The notes beneath the pieces were generated by a model. That model saw nothing but the letters and a program-made list of their open reading frames with translations. It was not told the DNA's origin and searched no databases. A stretch of DNA of 39,305 nt, taken from contig JAKPPU010000117.1 in assembly GCA_029547185.1 (NCBI GenBank), positions 1-39,305 on the forward strand, given 5' to 3'. The stretch is from Deltaproteobacteria bacterium (GTDB taxonomy: Bacteria; Desulfobacterota; Desulfomonilia; UBA1062). Positions 22,206-31,570 of the stretch are shown piece after piece (the stretch's first letter is position 1; every line of letters begins with the position of its first letter). A program made the translations under genes and the position numbers.

Positions 22206-23354
22206 TCAATCAGTGAAGCCCCGGCCCGATACGAACGGCAGATGCCTGCTCGTATTCATTCGAGGCGCACGACTCTTCAGGAACGACACCCTCCGTGCCG
22301 TTATCTCGTCGATCGAATCCGTCAGGGCCATGACGTGAAATCCGCCCTTGACGAGATAGAGCTCCGAGCCCGGTATCGCCCTCGACGCGAACTCGGCGTC
22401 GGTGACAGGAACGTCGGCATCGCTGGTCCCGTGAATGATCAGGGTGGGCGCCCGGATTCCCTTCAACGGAAGGTCCGTGATCTTCCCAAGCTGCTCCACA
22501 TCGTTGTCCATGCCGTCTTTTCTGAGCTCTTCGGGGCTCATGCCCTTGATCATGTCCTTGAGCACCGCGACCCTCCGCTCGTCGTGCATGATGCTGTCCA
22601 TGAGCCTTTTCGTCTCCTCTTTGTCGAGCGAGCTTTCCATCTCGATTGTCGACATGCCGACAAGCCTCGGGGCCAGGTTCCCGGTCACGTCAGAGGCCCA
22701 GAGGAAGGGATCGCTGTACATGAGGTAGCCGAAGAAGATCTTCTCCTGATAGTTTCCGGGACCTATCGTCCATTTCCTGGTGACGGCGCATTCGAGGATG
22801 AGCCCCCAGACGCGGTCGGGATGCCTGACGGCGAAGTGGATCGCCACGGGCCCGCCAGCCGAATATCCGAGCACGGCAGCCCTGCCGACACCCAGGTTAT
22901 CGAGGAGCGCTGCCGCCAGGTCTGCCTGCTCCTCGAAGGTCCTGCCGTCCTGTATCGGGGTGCGGAGATACCCCGGCCTCGACCAGCTGATGATCCTGAA
23001 GCCCTTCCCGAGCATGTCCCGGAACAGTCCGGCCGTCTGGTCGTACCCGCCGGGGCCTCCGTGCATGACGAGGAGACACGGGCCGCTCTCGCCGTCGATC
23101 CTGTACTCCACCGGCCCCATCTCCGTGTAGAGAATCGAGCTCCCGTCGGTGAGCTGCCTCATCAGATCGAGCTTCCACGTTATGTACGGACCATGCTCTG
23201 CCCTTGCCTTTGCCATGATGCGCCATTCGGGAAGGGTGCTCCGGCCCGTTGCGAGATCGTACTGGGCTTTCCGGGAAATGCACGAACCGGCGAGAAGCGC
23301 TGCCGGTACGAGGAGTATCGCGAAGAGCCTGATGAACCTCCGTTCCATACCCAT
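22206..23354 (-). CDS. Alpha/beta-hydrolase lipoprotein
   Basis: A 382-residue predicted lipoprotein: signal segment FIRLFAILLVPAALLAGSC with Cys25 as the lipidation site. An alpha/beta-hydrolase domain follows: HGGPGG (98-103, oxyanion), SWSRPGYLRTP, GYSAGG with nucleophile Ser165, LIIHGTSDADVP (acid) and GGFHVMA (His). The HGGPG motif is typical of proline-iminopeptidase-like and related hydrolases. It is expected on the outer side of the cytoplasmic membrane or in the periplasm. ATG 23354 or 23348 could start it. Confidence 0.88.
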   Translation of the reverse strand: MGMERRFIRLFAILLVPAALLAGSCISRKAQYDLATGRSTLPEWRIMAKARAEHGPYITWKLDLMRQLTDGSSILYTEMGPVEYRIDGESGPCLLVMHGGPGGYDQTAGLFRDMLGKGFRIISWSRPGYLRTPIQDGRTFEEQADLAAALLDNLGVGRAAVLGYSAGGPVAIHFAVRHPDRVWGLILECAVTRKWTIGPGNYQEKIFFGYLMYSDPFLWASDVTGNLAPRLVGMSTIEMESSLDKEETKRLMDSIMHDERRVAVLKDMIKGMSPEELRKDGMDNDVEQLGKITDLPLKGIRAPTLIIHGTSDADVPVTDAEFASRAIPGSELYLVKGGFHVMALTDSIDEITARRVSFLKSRAPRMNTSRHLPFVSGRGFTD

Positions 23355-23529
23355 ATCAACGGTCCTCTGCAGTCCTGGTGGGATGCATGATCTTTTTTAA
23401 GTCCATTTCCGGAATGGAATTATACACGGGATAACATCGCATTATCAAGGCATTCCCCGATCTGCCGGTCGGCCGGCCTGTCGAAAAGCCCATTGGAGCC
23501 TGTCCCACCGGATTCTATAATGACTCTAC

Positions 23530-24072
23530 ATGGAGTTGGATTATGGGACGTTGAGCTCAGAGCACCTCACGCTGCGGCCGCTCGCCATGTATGATGCCCT
23601 GTCCATTGCACGGCTGCTCGGCCCTGACCCGGAAGGTCTGCGCATGACGGCGAGCATGCCGGAACCATGCACCGAAGAGACTGCCCGCCGCTGGATTGCA
23701 CAGAAAATCTCTTCGAGCACCGGATACGCCTTTGCCGTCACCCGCTCGGAAGACGGCGAGTTCATGGGGGTCATCGGCTACGGAGGACCGCCCCAGGAGA
23801 TCACCATCGGGTACTGGATAGGCCAGCCTTACCGGCGGAACGGGTACGCCACCGAGGCGATCCGCACCATTGTGCAGCAGGCTGCCGGTCTCGGCATCCG
23901 GCGCCTCTTCGCCGAGACGTTTCCCGACAATCCCGCCTCATCCCGCGTCCTCATCAAGAACGGCTTCCGCCTGGCAGGCAGAGGCATCCGGAATCTTCCC
24001 CTCCAGGGCGGCATACACGAGGTGCTCCACTACGTCATCGAGCTGGACGGATGCACAAGCACGGAAGAGTAG
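23530..24072 (+). CDS. GNAT-family N-acetyltransferase (RimJ/RimL-like)
   Basis: A 180-residue acetyltransferase of the Acetyltransf_3 type: EHLTLRPLAMYDALSIARLL at the start, TIGYWIGQPYRRNGYATEAIRTIVQQA with the acetyl-CoA loop YRRNGYATEA, and PDNPASSRVLIKNGFRLAGRG near the end. Relatives acetylate ribosomal-protein N-termini or small molecules; the substrate here is unknown. It sits divergently from the hydrolase gene, with a 175-base gap between starts. Confidence 0.88.
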   Translation: MELDYGTLSSEHLTLRPLAMYDALSIARLLGPDPEGLRMTASMPEPCTEETARRWIAQKISSSTGYAFAVTRSEDGEFMGVIGYGGPPQEITIGYWIGQPYRRNGYATEAIRTIVQQAAGLGIRRLFAETFPDNPASSRVLIKNGFRLAGRGIRNLPLQGGIHEVLHYVIELDGCTSTEE

Positions 24073-24135
24073 CATCCTCCCTGCTTACCGGCAATCTTTA
24101 GGAATGCAGTCCCAATAAAAAAGATGCGGGGATCC

Positions 24136-24744
24136 ATGGAAAACAGACAATTCAATCTCTGGCAGCCTCATCCCTGGCACGGACTTGAGATCGGTCCCGA
24201 GCCCCCGAGGGTCGTCAACGCCTATATCGAGATCACGCCCTTCGACCTCGTGAAGTACGAGGTGGACAAGAGGACCGGCTACCTGCGGGTCGACCGCCCG
24301 CACCGCACATCGTCCCAGCCGCCTGCGCTGTACGGCTTCATCCCGCGCACGCTCTGCGGAGAGAGGTTCCAGAGGCTTTCCCCCAGGTCTCTGCGCGGAG
24401 ACAGCGACCCGCTGGATATCTGCGTCGTCAGTGAGCGGCCCATAACCAAATCCGAGATCGTGCTCCTGGCAAAGGTCGTGGGAGGCCTCCAGATGATCGA
24501 TGACGACGAGGCCGACGACAAGATCGTGGCCGTGCTCGTAAACGACTACATCTGGAACTGGGTCGAGGACGTCAGGACCCTTCCCTCGGTGCTCATCGAG
24601 AGGCTCGAGCACTATTTCAGCACCTACAAGATGGTTGCCGGCGAAGAGCCGAAGATCTCCATCGACAACGTGTACGGCCACCGTCATGCCTGGCAGGTGA
24701 TCGAAGCAGCCATCGCGGATTATCGCGCTGCATTCGAAGCATGA
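24136..24744 (+). CDS. ppa: Inorganic pyrophosphatase (family I)
   Basis: A 202-residue soluble pyrophosphatase that hydrolyses PPi to phosphate. The family signature DSDPLDI (89-95) supplies Mg-binding aspartates. [19 protein letters not shown], then [23 protein letters not shown] and [11 protein letters not shown] are other conserved segments. The start is ATG 24136; an upstream ATG (24124) is possible. It overlaps trpS by 4 bases (ATGA at 24741-24744), indicating coupled translation; PPi removal would favour tRNA charging, though that link is inference. Confidence 0.93.
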   Translation: MENRQFNLWQPHPWHGLEIGPEPPRVVNAYIEITPFDLVKYEVDKRTGYLRVDRPHRTSSQPPALYGFIPRTLCGERFQRLSPRSLRGDSDPLDICVVSERPITKSEIVLLAKVVGGLQMIDDDEADDKIVAVLVNDYIWNWVEDVRTLPSVLIERLEHYFSTYKMVAGEEPKISIDNVYGHRHAWQVIEAAIADYRAAFEA

Positions 24745-25724
24745 AGGAACGGGTCTTTTCAGGCATTCAGCCGACGGGAAACATCCACATAGGAAACTAC
24801 CTGGCTGCGGTACGGCGGTGGGTCGAGCTGCAGAATGAGTACGAGAACCTGTTCTGCATCGTTGACCTTCACGCCATCACCGTACCGCAGGACCCGTCGA
24901 TGCTGAAGGCAAAGATCCGTGAGACGGCCGGGCTCCTCTTCGCTGCGGGGATAGACCCGGAGAAGTCTTCCGTCTTCGTCCAGTCGCACTTAAGCGCCCA
25001 TGCCGAGCTGGCCTGGATCCTGAACTGCATCATCCCGCTGGGATGGATGCAGCGTATGACCCAGTTCAAGGAAAAATCGGCCATGCAGAGGCGAACCGTG
25101 AGCACCGGACTTTTCGACTACCCTGCCCTCATGGCGGCCGACATCCTCCTCTACCAGGCAGACCTCGTTCCCGTGGGCGAGGACCAGAGGCAGCACATCG
25201 AGCTCACCCGGGACGCTGCACGGCGCTTCAACGCCATTTACGGCGAGACGTTCCGCATCCCGGAGGCAGTCATTCCCGAGGTGGGAGCACGCATCATGGA
25301 TCTGGCCGATCCCTTGAAAAAGATGAGCAAGAGCGGTCCGGGCGGAGCCATGGCCATAGGCCTGCTCGACACTCCGGAGGCCGTCCGATCGAAGATCATG
25401 AAGGCGCAGACCGACTCGCTGCGCGACATCCGGTTCGATGAGGGCCGCCCGGGCATCCACAACCTCCTCGTCATCTACGAGCTCTTCACCGGCATGGCAC
25501 GAACCGCAATAGAGAGGCATTTTTCCGCAAAGGGGTATGCAGACCTGAAACGCGAGCTGGCTGAGATCATTATCGGGAACCTGTCGCCCCTGCAGTCCCA
25601 TTATCGAGAGTTGACGTCAGATCCATCATATATTAACCATTTATTGACCGAGGGTGCACAGCGAGTAAGGCCCCTCGCAGAAAGGACATTGTCATTGGTG
25701 AAAGAAAGAATGGGACTCGGATGA
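24741..25724 (+). CDS. trpS: Tryptophanyl-tRNA synthetase
   Basis: A 327-residue class Ic synthetase that charges tRNA-Trp. It has [19 protein letters not shown] (the HIGH-equivalent HIGN at 16-19), [20 protein letters not shown] for tryptophan/ATP binding and KKMSKS at 193-198. Length matches bacterial TrpS. The start overlaps the ppa stop. No T-box or trp leader is visible upstream. Confidence 0.97.
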   Translation: MKERVFSGIQPTGNIHIGNYLAAVRRWVELQNEYENLFCIVDLHAITVPQDPSMLKAKIRETAGLLFAAGIDPEKSSVFVQSHLSAHAELAWILNCIIPLGWMQRMTQFKEKSAMQRRTVSTGLFDYPALMAADILLYQADLVPVGEDQRQHIELTRDAARRFNAIYGETFRIPEAVIPEVGARIMDLADPLKKMSKSGPGGAMAIGLLDTPEAVRSKIMKAQTDSLRDIRFDEGRPGIHNLLVIYELFTGMARTAIERHFSAKGYADLKRELAEIIIGNLSPLQSHYRELTSDPSYINHLLTEGAQRVRPLAERTLSLVKERMGLG

Positions 25725-25796
25725 GACGTACGGTGCATATCCGACGCATGGATGCTTCAGCATGCAGCAGACTGCGTACGTCAGGGGCAGCATGAG

Positions 25797-26786
25797 ATGG
25801 CGAACAGTCTCGGTCATTTGAATCAGCCGGTTACGGCCGCAATGCACAGGGATTTCACGACCCTTAAGCAGGACCTGACCGTGAAGCAGGCATTCGAGGC
25901 CATCCGCCGGCAGGATTTCGGCGACCGGATCGTCTATTTCTACGTGGTGGACAGAGAGGACAGGCTTACGGGAGTCCTGCCGGCCCGCCGCATGCTGACG
26001 GCCCAGCTCGACCAGAAGCTGTCCGACATCATGATAAAGCGCATCGTCACCATTCCGCAAAAGGCCACGGTGATGGATGCGTGCGAGATGTTCGTCATGC
26101 ACAAGTTTCTCGCCTTCCCGGTGGTGGACGATAAGCACAGGATCACAGGCGTCGTCGACGTAAACCTGTTCACGGACGAGGTCTTCGATCTGGCCGAAAA
26201 GGAGCACCTCGAGGAGCTGTTCGAGACGATCGGTTTCCACATATCGCAGGTGCGCGGGGCCTCCCCTGTCCAGGCCTTCCGATTCCGCTTCCCCTGGCTT
26301 CTCGCCAGCATTGCCAGCGGCACTATCTGCGCCCTGCTCTCCAGTGTATTCGAGGTCACCATTGCCAAGAGCATCATCCTGGCCTTCTTCCTCACCATGA
26401 TGCTGGGGCTGGGAGAGAGCGTAACCATCCAGTCCATGACGGTGACGATCCAGACGCTGCGCTCGGTCCAGCCGACCCTCGGCTGGTACTTCCGAACCTT
26501 CCGCCACGAGGTGGTCACGGCACTGCTGCTCGGAACCGCATGCGGCACGCTGGTCGGCGCCATCATCTGGCTCTGGTTCGGGGCGTTGACCGCGGCCGTG
26601 ACCATAGGCCTGAGCATCGTGCTGGCCCTCTTTGCCGCATGCTTCTTCGGGCTGAGCGTACCGACGCTGCTGCACGCCCTCAGGCTTGATCCGAAGATCG
26701 CAGCCGGGCCGGTGACGCTCGCCATTACGGACATCTCGACCCTGCTCTTCTATTTCAGCCTGGCAACGTTTTTCCTGAACAGATAG
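25797..26786 (+). CDS. CBS-domain MgtE-like divalent cation transporter
   Basis: A 329-residue protein with two CBS motifs in the first about 150 residues (TVKQAFEAIRRQDF...YFYVVDREDRLTGVLP, and ATVMDACEMFVMHKFLAFPVVDDKHRITGVVDV), then five membrane segments (about 178-195, 202-225, 255-275, 280-300, 306-327). GLGESVTIQSMTVTIQTL and DPKIAAGPVTLAITDISTLLFYF match the MgtE/SLC41 pore region. It lacks the N-terminal Mg-sensor domain of full MgtE (about 450 residues). The likely role is Mg2+ or Co2+ transport gated through the CBS pair. The ATG at 25797 is chosen over one at 25752 on weak grounds. An amphi-Trp gene follows 11 bases later. Confidence 0.85.
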   Translation: MANSLGHLNQPVTAAMHRDFTTLKQDLTVKQAFEAIRRQDFGDRIVYFYVVDREDRLTGVLPARRMLTAQLDQKLSDIMIKRIVTIPQKATVMDACEMFVMHKFLAFPVVDDKHRITGVVDVNLFTDEVFDLAEKEHLEELFETIGFHISQVRGASPVQAFRFRFPWLLASIASGTICALLSSVFEVTIAKSIILAFFLTMMLGLGESVTIQSMTVTIQTLRSVQPTLGWYFRTFRHEVVTALLLGTACGTLVGAIIWLWFGALTAAVTIGLSIVLALFAACFFGLSVPTLLHALRLDPKIAAGPVTLAITDISTLLFYFSLATFFLNR

Positions 26787-26797
26787 GAGGCTTACCG

Positions 26798-27022
26798 ATG
26801 AAACGCAAACCTGACCGCGATATCGAGAAGGGCTACACCCCGTCCCGGTTTGCAGCAAAGCTGCGCAGGCTCGCGGATGCAGTCGAGAACGGGAAGAGGT
26901 TCGACATCAGCATCTCGGGCGAGCGTATACACGTTCCCAGCGGCGCAGCGTTCACCATCGAGCACGAGAGGGAAGGAAAAGAGGAAGAGATCGAGTTCCA
27001 GATCACGTGGACGAGGAAGTAG
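26798..27022 (+). CDS. Amphi-Trp domain protein
   Basis: A 74-residue protein fitting the amphi-Trp family: a helix with RFAAKLRRLADAVENGKRFDI, short beta strands SGERIHVPSGAAFTIEHE and the closing strand EEIEFQITWTRK with the conserved tryptophan. Function is unknown. AGGAGG lies just before the ATG, and the gene is adjacent to and in the same direction as the MgtE-like transporter, suggesting one operon. Confidence 0.8.
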   Translation: MKRKPDRDIEKGYTPSRFAAKLRRLADAVENGKRFDISISGERIHVPSGAAFTIEHEREGKEEEIEFQITWTRK

Positions 27023-27033
27023 ATCCTGTACCG

Positions 27034-27055
27034 GCCTCCCGTCGACGGCGGAGGC
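27034..27055. terminator. Hairpin between convergent genes
   Basis: GCCTCC (27034-27039) pairs with GGAGGC (27050-27055) around a GTCGAC-centred loop. It lies between the amphi-Trp stop and the stop of the minus-strand kup gene. There is no T-run on either side; it may still be a bidirectional transcription stop. Confidence 0.4.
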
Positions 27056-27071
27056 TGACCTGGCTGATAGC

Positions 27072-29003
27072 CTACAGCTCGATCTGGGCGCCGATCTCGA
27101 TCACGCGGTTCGGAGGGATTCCGAAGTATGCCATGGGATTCTGGGCGTTTCTCGCAAGGAAGGCGAAGAGCTCCTTGCGCCATCTCGGCATCTTCGAGAT
27201 CCCCGAGGTAAGGAGCGTCTCCCTCCCCAGATAGAACGTCGTCGTGGCTATGTCTATCCCGAGCCCGGCCCGTGATGCGAGATCCATGGACTCGGGCACG
27301 TTGGGCTTTTCCATGAATCCGAACCTGCATATCAGGCGGTAGAACCCCTGTCCCAGGTCTTCGATGGTGAGCCTCCTCGAGGGCCTCACCATCGGTGTGT
27401 CGGCAGTCACGATGGTAAAGAGGATGACCTTCTCGTGGAGCACGTGATTGTGCTTCACGTGGTGGAGGAGGGCCGGGGGCGTTCCTTCCGGTGTTACGGT
27501 CAGGAAGACGGCAGTGCCCTTGACCCGGTGAAGAGGGCGCTCCTTGAGATCATCGAGGAAGAGCCCAATGGGGAATCTCCTCTGCGCCAGGCTCTGTGCG
27601 AGCTCCATGCGGCCATCTCTCCACGTGGTCATGGCCGTCATGACGAGGGCGCCTATGACGAGAGGGAACCAGCCGCCCTGGAAGAACTTGAGGAGATTGC
27701 CCCCGAAATAGGAGATGTCGAAGGCAAGGAAGAGGCCGACCAGGGGCACCGCCTTCCAGAGGGACCACTTCCAGACTTTCGTCACGGCAAAGAGGTAGAT
27801 GAACGAGGTGATGATCATGGTGCCGGTGACGGCGATCCCGTATGCACCTGCCAGGCCGCTCGAACTCTTGAACGCCAGGACAACGCCGATGCATGCGACC
27901 ATGAGGCCATAGTTCACGATGGGAATGTAGATCTGTCCCATGGTCTCGGACGAGGTGTGGAAGATGACCAGGCGGGGGCAGTAGCCGAGCTGTATGGCCT
28001 GCTGCGTCAGGGAAAAGGCCCCCGAGATGAGGGCCTGAGAGGCGATGATGGTCGCTATCGTGGAGAGACCCACCATGGGATAGATGAGCGGCCTGGGCAC
28101 GAGCCCGTAGAAGGGATTGAATGCCATTTCCGGATGCTCGAGGAGCAGGGCTCCCTGCCCGAAGTAGTTGAGGAGGAGCGCCGGAAAAACGAACGAAAAC
28201 CACGAAACCCGGATCGATCTCCTGCCGAAATGCCCCAGGTCCGCATAGAGGGCCTCGCACCCGGTGATGACGAGCACGACCGATCCGAGGACCACCATAC
28301 CCTTGAGCTTGTGGTCAGCGAAGAAATCGATGATATACAGGGGATTGATTGCCGTGAAGATGTGCGGATGCCCGATGATCTCTGCAATGCCGAGGACCGC
28401 AATGGTGATGAACCAGATGAACATGACCGGTCCGAATATCCTCCCTACACCGTACGTGCCCGATTTCTGAACGAGGAACAGGGTCAGGAGCACGATGCAG
28501 GTCAGCGGCAGCACCACCGGGGACAGGGCCTTCGTCGCCACCTCGAGGCCTTCCATGGCCGAAAGCACCGAGATGGCGGGCGTTATGATGCCGTCCCCAT
28601 AGATGAGCGATGCCCCGAAGATCGCCGCCATCACTACGGAGGGATACAGCGGTGACGTTCTGCATTCGGTGTCTGCCCGCACCAGGGAAAGCAGGGCGAA
28701 GATGCCCCCTTCTCCCCTGTTGTCCGCCCGCAGGAGAAAAATGATGTACTTGATGCAAACGACCACAACGAGTGACCAGAAGACCAGGGAGATGACCCCG
28801 AAGACATTGGCCTGGGTCACAGGGATGGGATGGACGCCGGCAAAGCACTCCCGTATGGCATAGAGCGGGCTCGTTCCGATGTCTCCAAACACGACGCCCA
28901 GGGCGCCGATGACGAGGCTGATATCCAAAGCACGGGGAGAAATCGGTTGGAATCCGTTCTGTGAACCGGGTGAGCCGGACCCTGCAGATGTGGAACCGTC
29001 CAT
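27072..29003 (-). CDS. kup: Kup-type K+ uptake transporter (copy 1)
   Basis: A 643-residue KUP/HAK/KT potassium:proton symporter. About 12 membrane segments are packed in the first 430 residues, then a cytoplasmic C-terminal domain. GALGVVFGDIGTSPLYAIRECF near the N-terminus is the family signature, and YGDGIITPAISVLSAMEGLEVA is another. I start at ATG 29003 because GGAGGG lies 5 bases upstream; a TTG at 29015 is also in frame. It is preceded by a c-di-AMP riboswitch and followed by a convergent hairpin. It is the same length as the copy upstream (29286-31217) and very similar along its length. Confidence 0.95.
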   Translation of the reverse strand: MDGSTSAGSGSPGSQNGFQPISPRALDISLVIGALGVVFGDIGTSPLYAIRECFAGVHPIPVTQANVFGVISLVFWSLVVVVCIKYIIFLLRADNRGEGGIFALLSLVRADTECRTSPLYPSVVMAAIFGASLIYGDGIITPAISVLSAMEGLEVATKALSPVVLPLTCIVLLTLFLVQKSGTYGVGRIFGPVMFIWFITIAVLGIAEIIGHPHIFTAINPLYIIDFFADHKLKGMVVLGSVVLVITGCEALYADLGHFGRRSIRVSWFSFVFPALLLNYFGQGALLLEHPEMAFNPFYGLVPRPLIYPMVGLSTIATIIASQALISGAFSLTQQAIQLGYCPRLVIFHTSSETMGQIYIPIVNYGLMVACIGVVLAFKSSSGLAGAYGIAVTGTMIITSFIYLFAVTKVWKWSLWKAVPLVGLFLAFDISYFGGNLLKFFQGGWFPLVIGALVMTAMTTWRDGRMELAQSLAQRRFPIGLFLDDLKERPLHRVKGTAVFLTVTPEGTPPALLHHVKHNHVLHEKVILFTIVTADTPMVRPSRRLTIEDLGQGFYRLICRFGFMEKPNVPESMDLASRAGLGIDIATTTFYLGRETLLTSGISKMPRWRKELFAFLARNAQNPMAYFGIPPNRVIEIGAQIEL

Positions 29004-29051
29004 GAGACCCTCCAAGTGTATTCCAGAGGACAGGCCTCCATATCTCCCGGA

Positions 29052-29183
29052 AGGTCTTCCTCCTCGACGCCTACGAGGTTAGCTGACGGGCTCGGGCCGA
29101 AGAGTTTGCCCTACGCTTGATAGCGATACGCCCCTGTTAATTGGGTCCCCCGTTCCCTGTCGTCCCAGGGATTCAGCGATTTG
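29052..29183 (-). promoter_or_regulatory. c-di-AMP (ydaO-yuaA) riboswitch for kup copy 1
   Basis: Read on the minus strand the segment contains CGCTGAATCC, then CGGGGGACCCA, AGGGGCG, CTCTTCGGCCCGAGCCCG, AGCTAACC and AGGCGTCGAGG in the order known for the ydaO class. c-di-AMP binding normally turns expression off in this class. No T-rich terminator is evident between it and the kup start, so control may be through translation or a less obvious terminator. Confidence 0.93.
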
Positions 29184-29285
29184 ACGAAGCCTGATACCTC
29201 ATGGCCTTTACCTTGTCAATATAAAAAGAATAATAGGGATTTCGGTAAAAACCATGAGGGATGAACAATGCGGCAGACAGCCGAT

Positions 29286-31217
29286 CTACAGCTCGATCTG
29301 GGCACCGAGCTCGACCACGCGGTTGGGGGGAATCCCGAAGTAGGCCATGGGGCTCTGGGCGTTGCGTGCCATGAAGACGAAGAGTCCCTTGCGCCACCTC
29401 ATCATGCGGGAATCTCCCGAGGTCAGGAGCGTCTCACGGCCCATGTAGAACGTGGTGGTGGCAGGCTCTGTCTTGAGGCCCATCCTCGAGGCCAGGGTCA
29501 TCATCTTCGGCACGTCGGGCTTTTCCATGTACCCGTACCTGCATATGAGGCGGTAGAAGCCCTGTCCCAGGTCTTCGATCGTGAGCCTTTCCGAGGTAGG
29601 TACGCTCGGGGTGTCGGCGGTCACGATGGTAAAGAGGACGACCTTTTCGTGGAGCACGTGATTGTGCTTCACGTGGTGGAGGAGAGCCGGAGGGGTGCCC
29701 TCAGCGGAGACGGTCAGAAAGACCGCAGCGCCCTTGACCCTCTGGAGGCTGTGGAATTTGAGGTCCTCCAGGAAGAGGTCTATGGGGAAGCGGCTCTTCA
29801 TCAGCTTGTTTCCGAGCTGATATCTGCCGTCTCTCCATGCGGTCATGGCGAGCATGACCATGACGGCCACGGCGAGCGGGAACCAGCCGCCCTGGAAGAA
29901 CTTCAGGAGATTCGTGCTGAAGTAGGCCAGGTCGAAGGCGAGAAAGGTGCCGACCAGAGGCACGGCCCTCCACAGGGACCATTTCCAGACCCTCGTTATC
30001 ACGAAGAAGTAGGTTATCGAGGTGATGGTCATGGTTGCCGTCACGGCAATGCCGTATGCGCCCGCCAGGCCGCTCGACCTCTTGAACGCCAGAACCACGC
30101 CGATGCAGGCCACCATGAGCGCATAGTTCACGACAGGAATGTAGATCTGACCCCTCGTCTCGGGCGAGGTGTGAACGATGCGCATCCTCGGGCAGTAGCC
30201 GAGCTGGACAGCCTGCTGGGTGAGGGAGAAAATCCCCGAGATGAGCGCCTGGGAGGCTATCACCGTGGCCACGGTCGAGAGCGCTACCATGGGATAGATC
30301 AGCATCCTCGGCACGAGCCCGTAGAAAGGATTGAACGCCGCCTCGGGATGCTCGAGAAGGAGCGCGCCCTGCCCGAAATAGTTGAGGAGAAGCGCCGGAA
30401 AAACGAAGGAAAACCACGATATCCGGATAGCCCTCCTGCCGAAATGCCCCAGGTCGAGGTACAGGTCCTCGCACCCGGTGATGCAGAGCACGACCGAGCC
30501 CAGGACTATCATGCCGTGAAACTTGTTCGCGGAAAAGAAATCGATGACATAGAGCGGGTTGACCGCCATGAAGATGTGCGGGTTCCTGACGATCTCCTTC
30601 GCGCCCAGGGCCGCTATGGTGACGAACCAGACGAACATGACCGGACCGAACACCCTCCCCATGCCGTACGAGCCCGATTTCTGGACGAGAAACAGGGTCA
30701 GGAGAACGACGCAGGTCAGCGGGACGACCAGCGGCGAGAGCGCCTTCGTGGCGACCTCGAGACCTTCCATGGCGGACAGGACCGAAATGGCGGGCGTAAT
30801 GACGCCGTCCCCATAGAGGAGCGATGCCCCGAAGATGGCTGCCAGCACCAAGAAAGGATACACAGGGGACAAGTGGCACCGAGTGTCTGCCCGGACGAGC
30901 GATAACAGGGCGAAGATCCCGCCCTCGCCCTTGTTGTCCGCCCGCAGCAGAAACACGACATATTTGATGCATACCACGACCACGATCGTCCAGAAGACAA
31001 GCGATATGACTCCAAAGACATTTGCCGTGCTCACAGAGACGGAGCGAACGCCGGCAAAACACTCCCGTATGGCATAGAGCGGACTTGTCCCGATGTCTCC
31101 GAAGACAACTCCCAGCGCGCCTATGACAAGACCTGTGTTCCAGGCACGGGGAGGGGTTTGAGGGTGGCCGTTTGCAGGCTCGGGTGAAACTGTCTCGGCT
31201 GTCGGTGATATCTCCAT
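29286..31217 (-). CDS. kup: Kup-type K+ uptake transporter (copy 2)
   Basis: A 643-residue paralogue of the downstream copy. GALGVVFGDIGTSPLYAIRECF, LYGDGVITPAISVLSAMEG and the C-terminal LPPALLHHVKHNHVLHEKV-type segment are shared. The extreme N-terminus (MEISPTAETVSPEPANGH) and several mid-protein loops differ, showing divergence after duplication. It carries its own riboswitch. The 282 bases between the two genes hold only the riboswitch of copy 1, so each copy is controlled separately. It may differ from copy 1 in affinity or expression conditions. Confidence 0.95.
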   Translation of the reverse strand: MEISPTAETVSPEPANGHPQTPPRAWNTGLVIGALGVVFGDIGTSPLYAIRECFAGVRSVSVSTANVFGVISLVFWTIVVVVCIKYVVFLLRADNKGEGGIFALLSLVRADTRCHLSPVYPFLVLAAIFGASLLYGDGVITPAISVLSAMEGLEVATKALSPLVVPLTCVVLLTLFLVQKSGSYGMGRVFGPVMFVWFVTIAALGAKEIVRNPHIFMAVNPLYVIDFFSANKFHGMIVLGSVVLCITGCEDLYLDLGHFGRRAIRISWFSFVFPALLLNYFGQGALLLEHPEAAFNPFYGLVPRMLIYPMVALSTVATVIASQALISGIFSLTQQAVQLGYCPRMRIVHTSPETRGQIYIPVVNYALMVACIGVVLAFKRSSGLAGAYGIAVTATMTITSITYFFVITRVWKWSLWRAVPLVGTFLAFDLAYFSTNLLKFFQGGWFPLAVAVMVMLAMTAWRDGRYQLGNKLMKSRFPIDLFLEDLKFHSLQRVKGAAVFLTVSAEGTPPALLHHVKHNHVLHEKVVLFTIVTADTPSVPTSERLTIEDLGQGFYRLICRYGYMEKPDVPKMMTLASRMGLKTEPATTTFYMGRETLLTSGDSRMMRWRKGLFVFMARNAQSPMAYFGIPPNRVVELGAQIEL

Positions 31218-31269
31218 GCTCTTGCCGCCTTCCGGATCCGTTTCCGTACAAGCCGGATGCGCAGTTATC

Positions 31270-31404
31270 GGAAGGCTTACCCCCTCGACGCCTGCGGGGT
31301 TAGCTGTCGGGCTTGGGCCGAAGAGTTTGCCCTACGCTTGAAAGCGATACGCCCCTGCTTATCGGGTCCCCCGCTCCCTGCCGTGCAGGGATTCAGCGGT
31401 TTGC
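31270..31404 (-). promoter_or_regulatory. c-di-AMP (ydaO-yuaA) riboswitch for kup copy 2
   Basis: On the minus strand: CCGCTGAATCC, then GCGGGGGACCCG, AGGGGCG, AACTCTTCGGCCC, ACAGCTAACC and AGGCGTCGAGGG, matching the other copy (29052-29183) almost base for base in the conserved blocks. Placement is about 50 bases before the kup start, the same architecture as copy 1. Confidence 0.93.
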
Positions 31405-31459
31405 CAGAACGTGATACAGCAACAAATTTATCCTGTCAATATGGTATGGTATACATTCA

Positions 31460-31570
31460 GGCTCCGGGAGGCTTTTCAAAGGCGAGATCGAGCTCTGCCG
31501 AGACGCCGGGTTCAGGCTCGAGGGCAAGCCGAAGGTCGGGATAAGCCGGGCTGCTCTTTTCAGGGTGTAG
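31460..31570 (+). other. Short open frame, possible C-terminal gene remnant
   Basis: A frame ending at TAG 31568-31570 reads RLFKGEIELCRDAGFRLEGK and then PKVGISRAALFRV. It has protein-like composition but no start, and the family is not recognised. It may be the tail of a deleted gene between the kup leader and the DUF1622 gene; 31571-31697 holds nothing else I can name. Confidence 0.2.

Noticed and set aside
22242..23390. A 382-codon + strand frame opposite the hydrolase lipoprotein, and the one at 21428-22216 opposite the crotonase gene
   Set aside because: Both are antisense to genes with complete catalytic motifs and ribosome sites.
29268..30905. A 545-codon + strand open frame, and similar long + strand frames at 27435-28655 and 32637-34700
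   Set aside because: They lie antisense to the Kup and RND genes in GC-rich DNA; their translations are rich in Arg, His, Glu and Gly, with no domain pattern, while the minus-strand proteins are clear.
31257..31544. A 95-codon + strand frame upstream of the DUF1622 gene
   Set aside because: It runs antisense through the conserved blocks of the c-di-AMP riboswitch; RNA structure explains the sequence.
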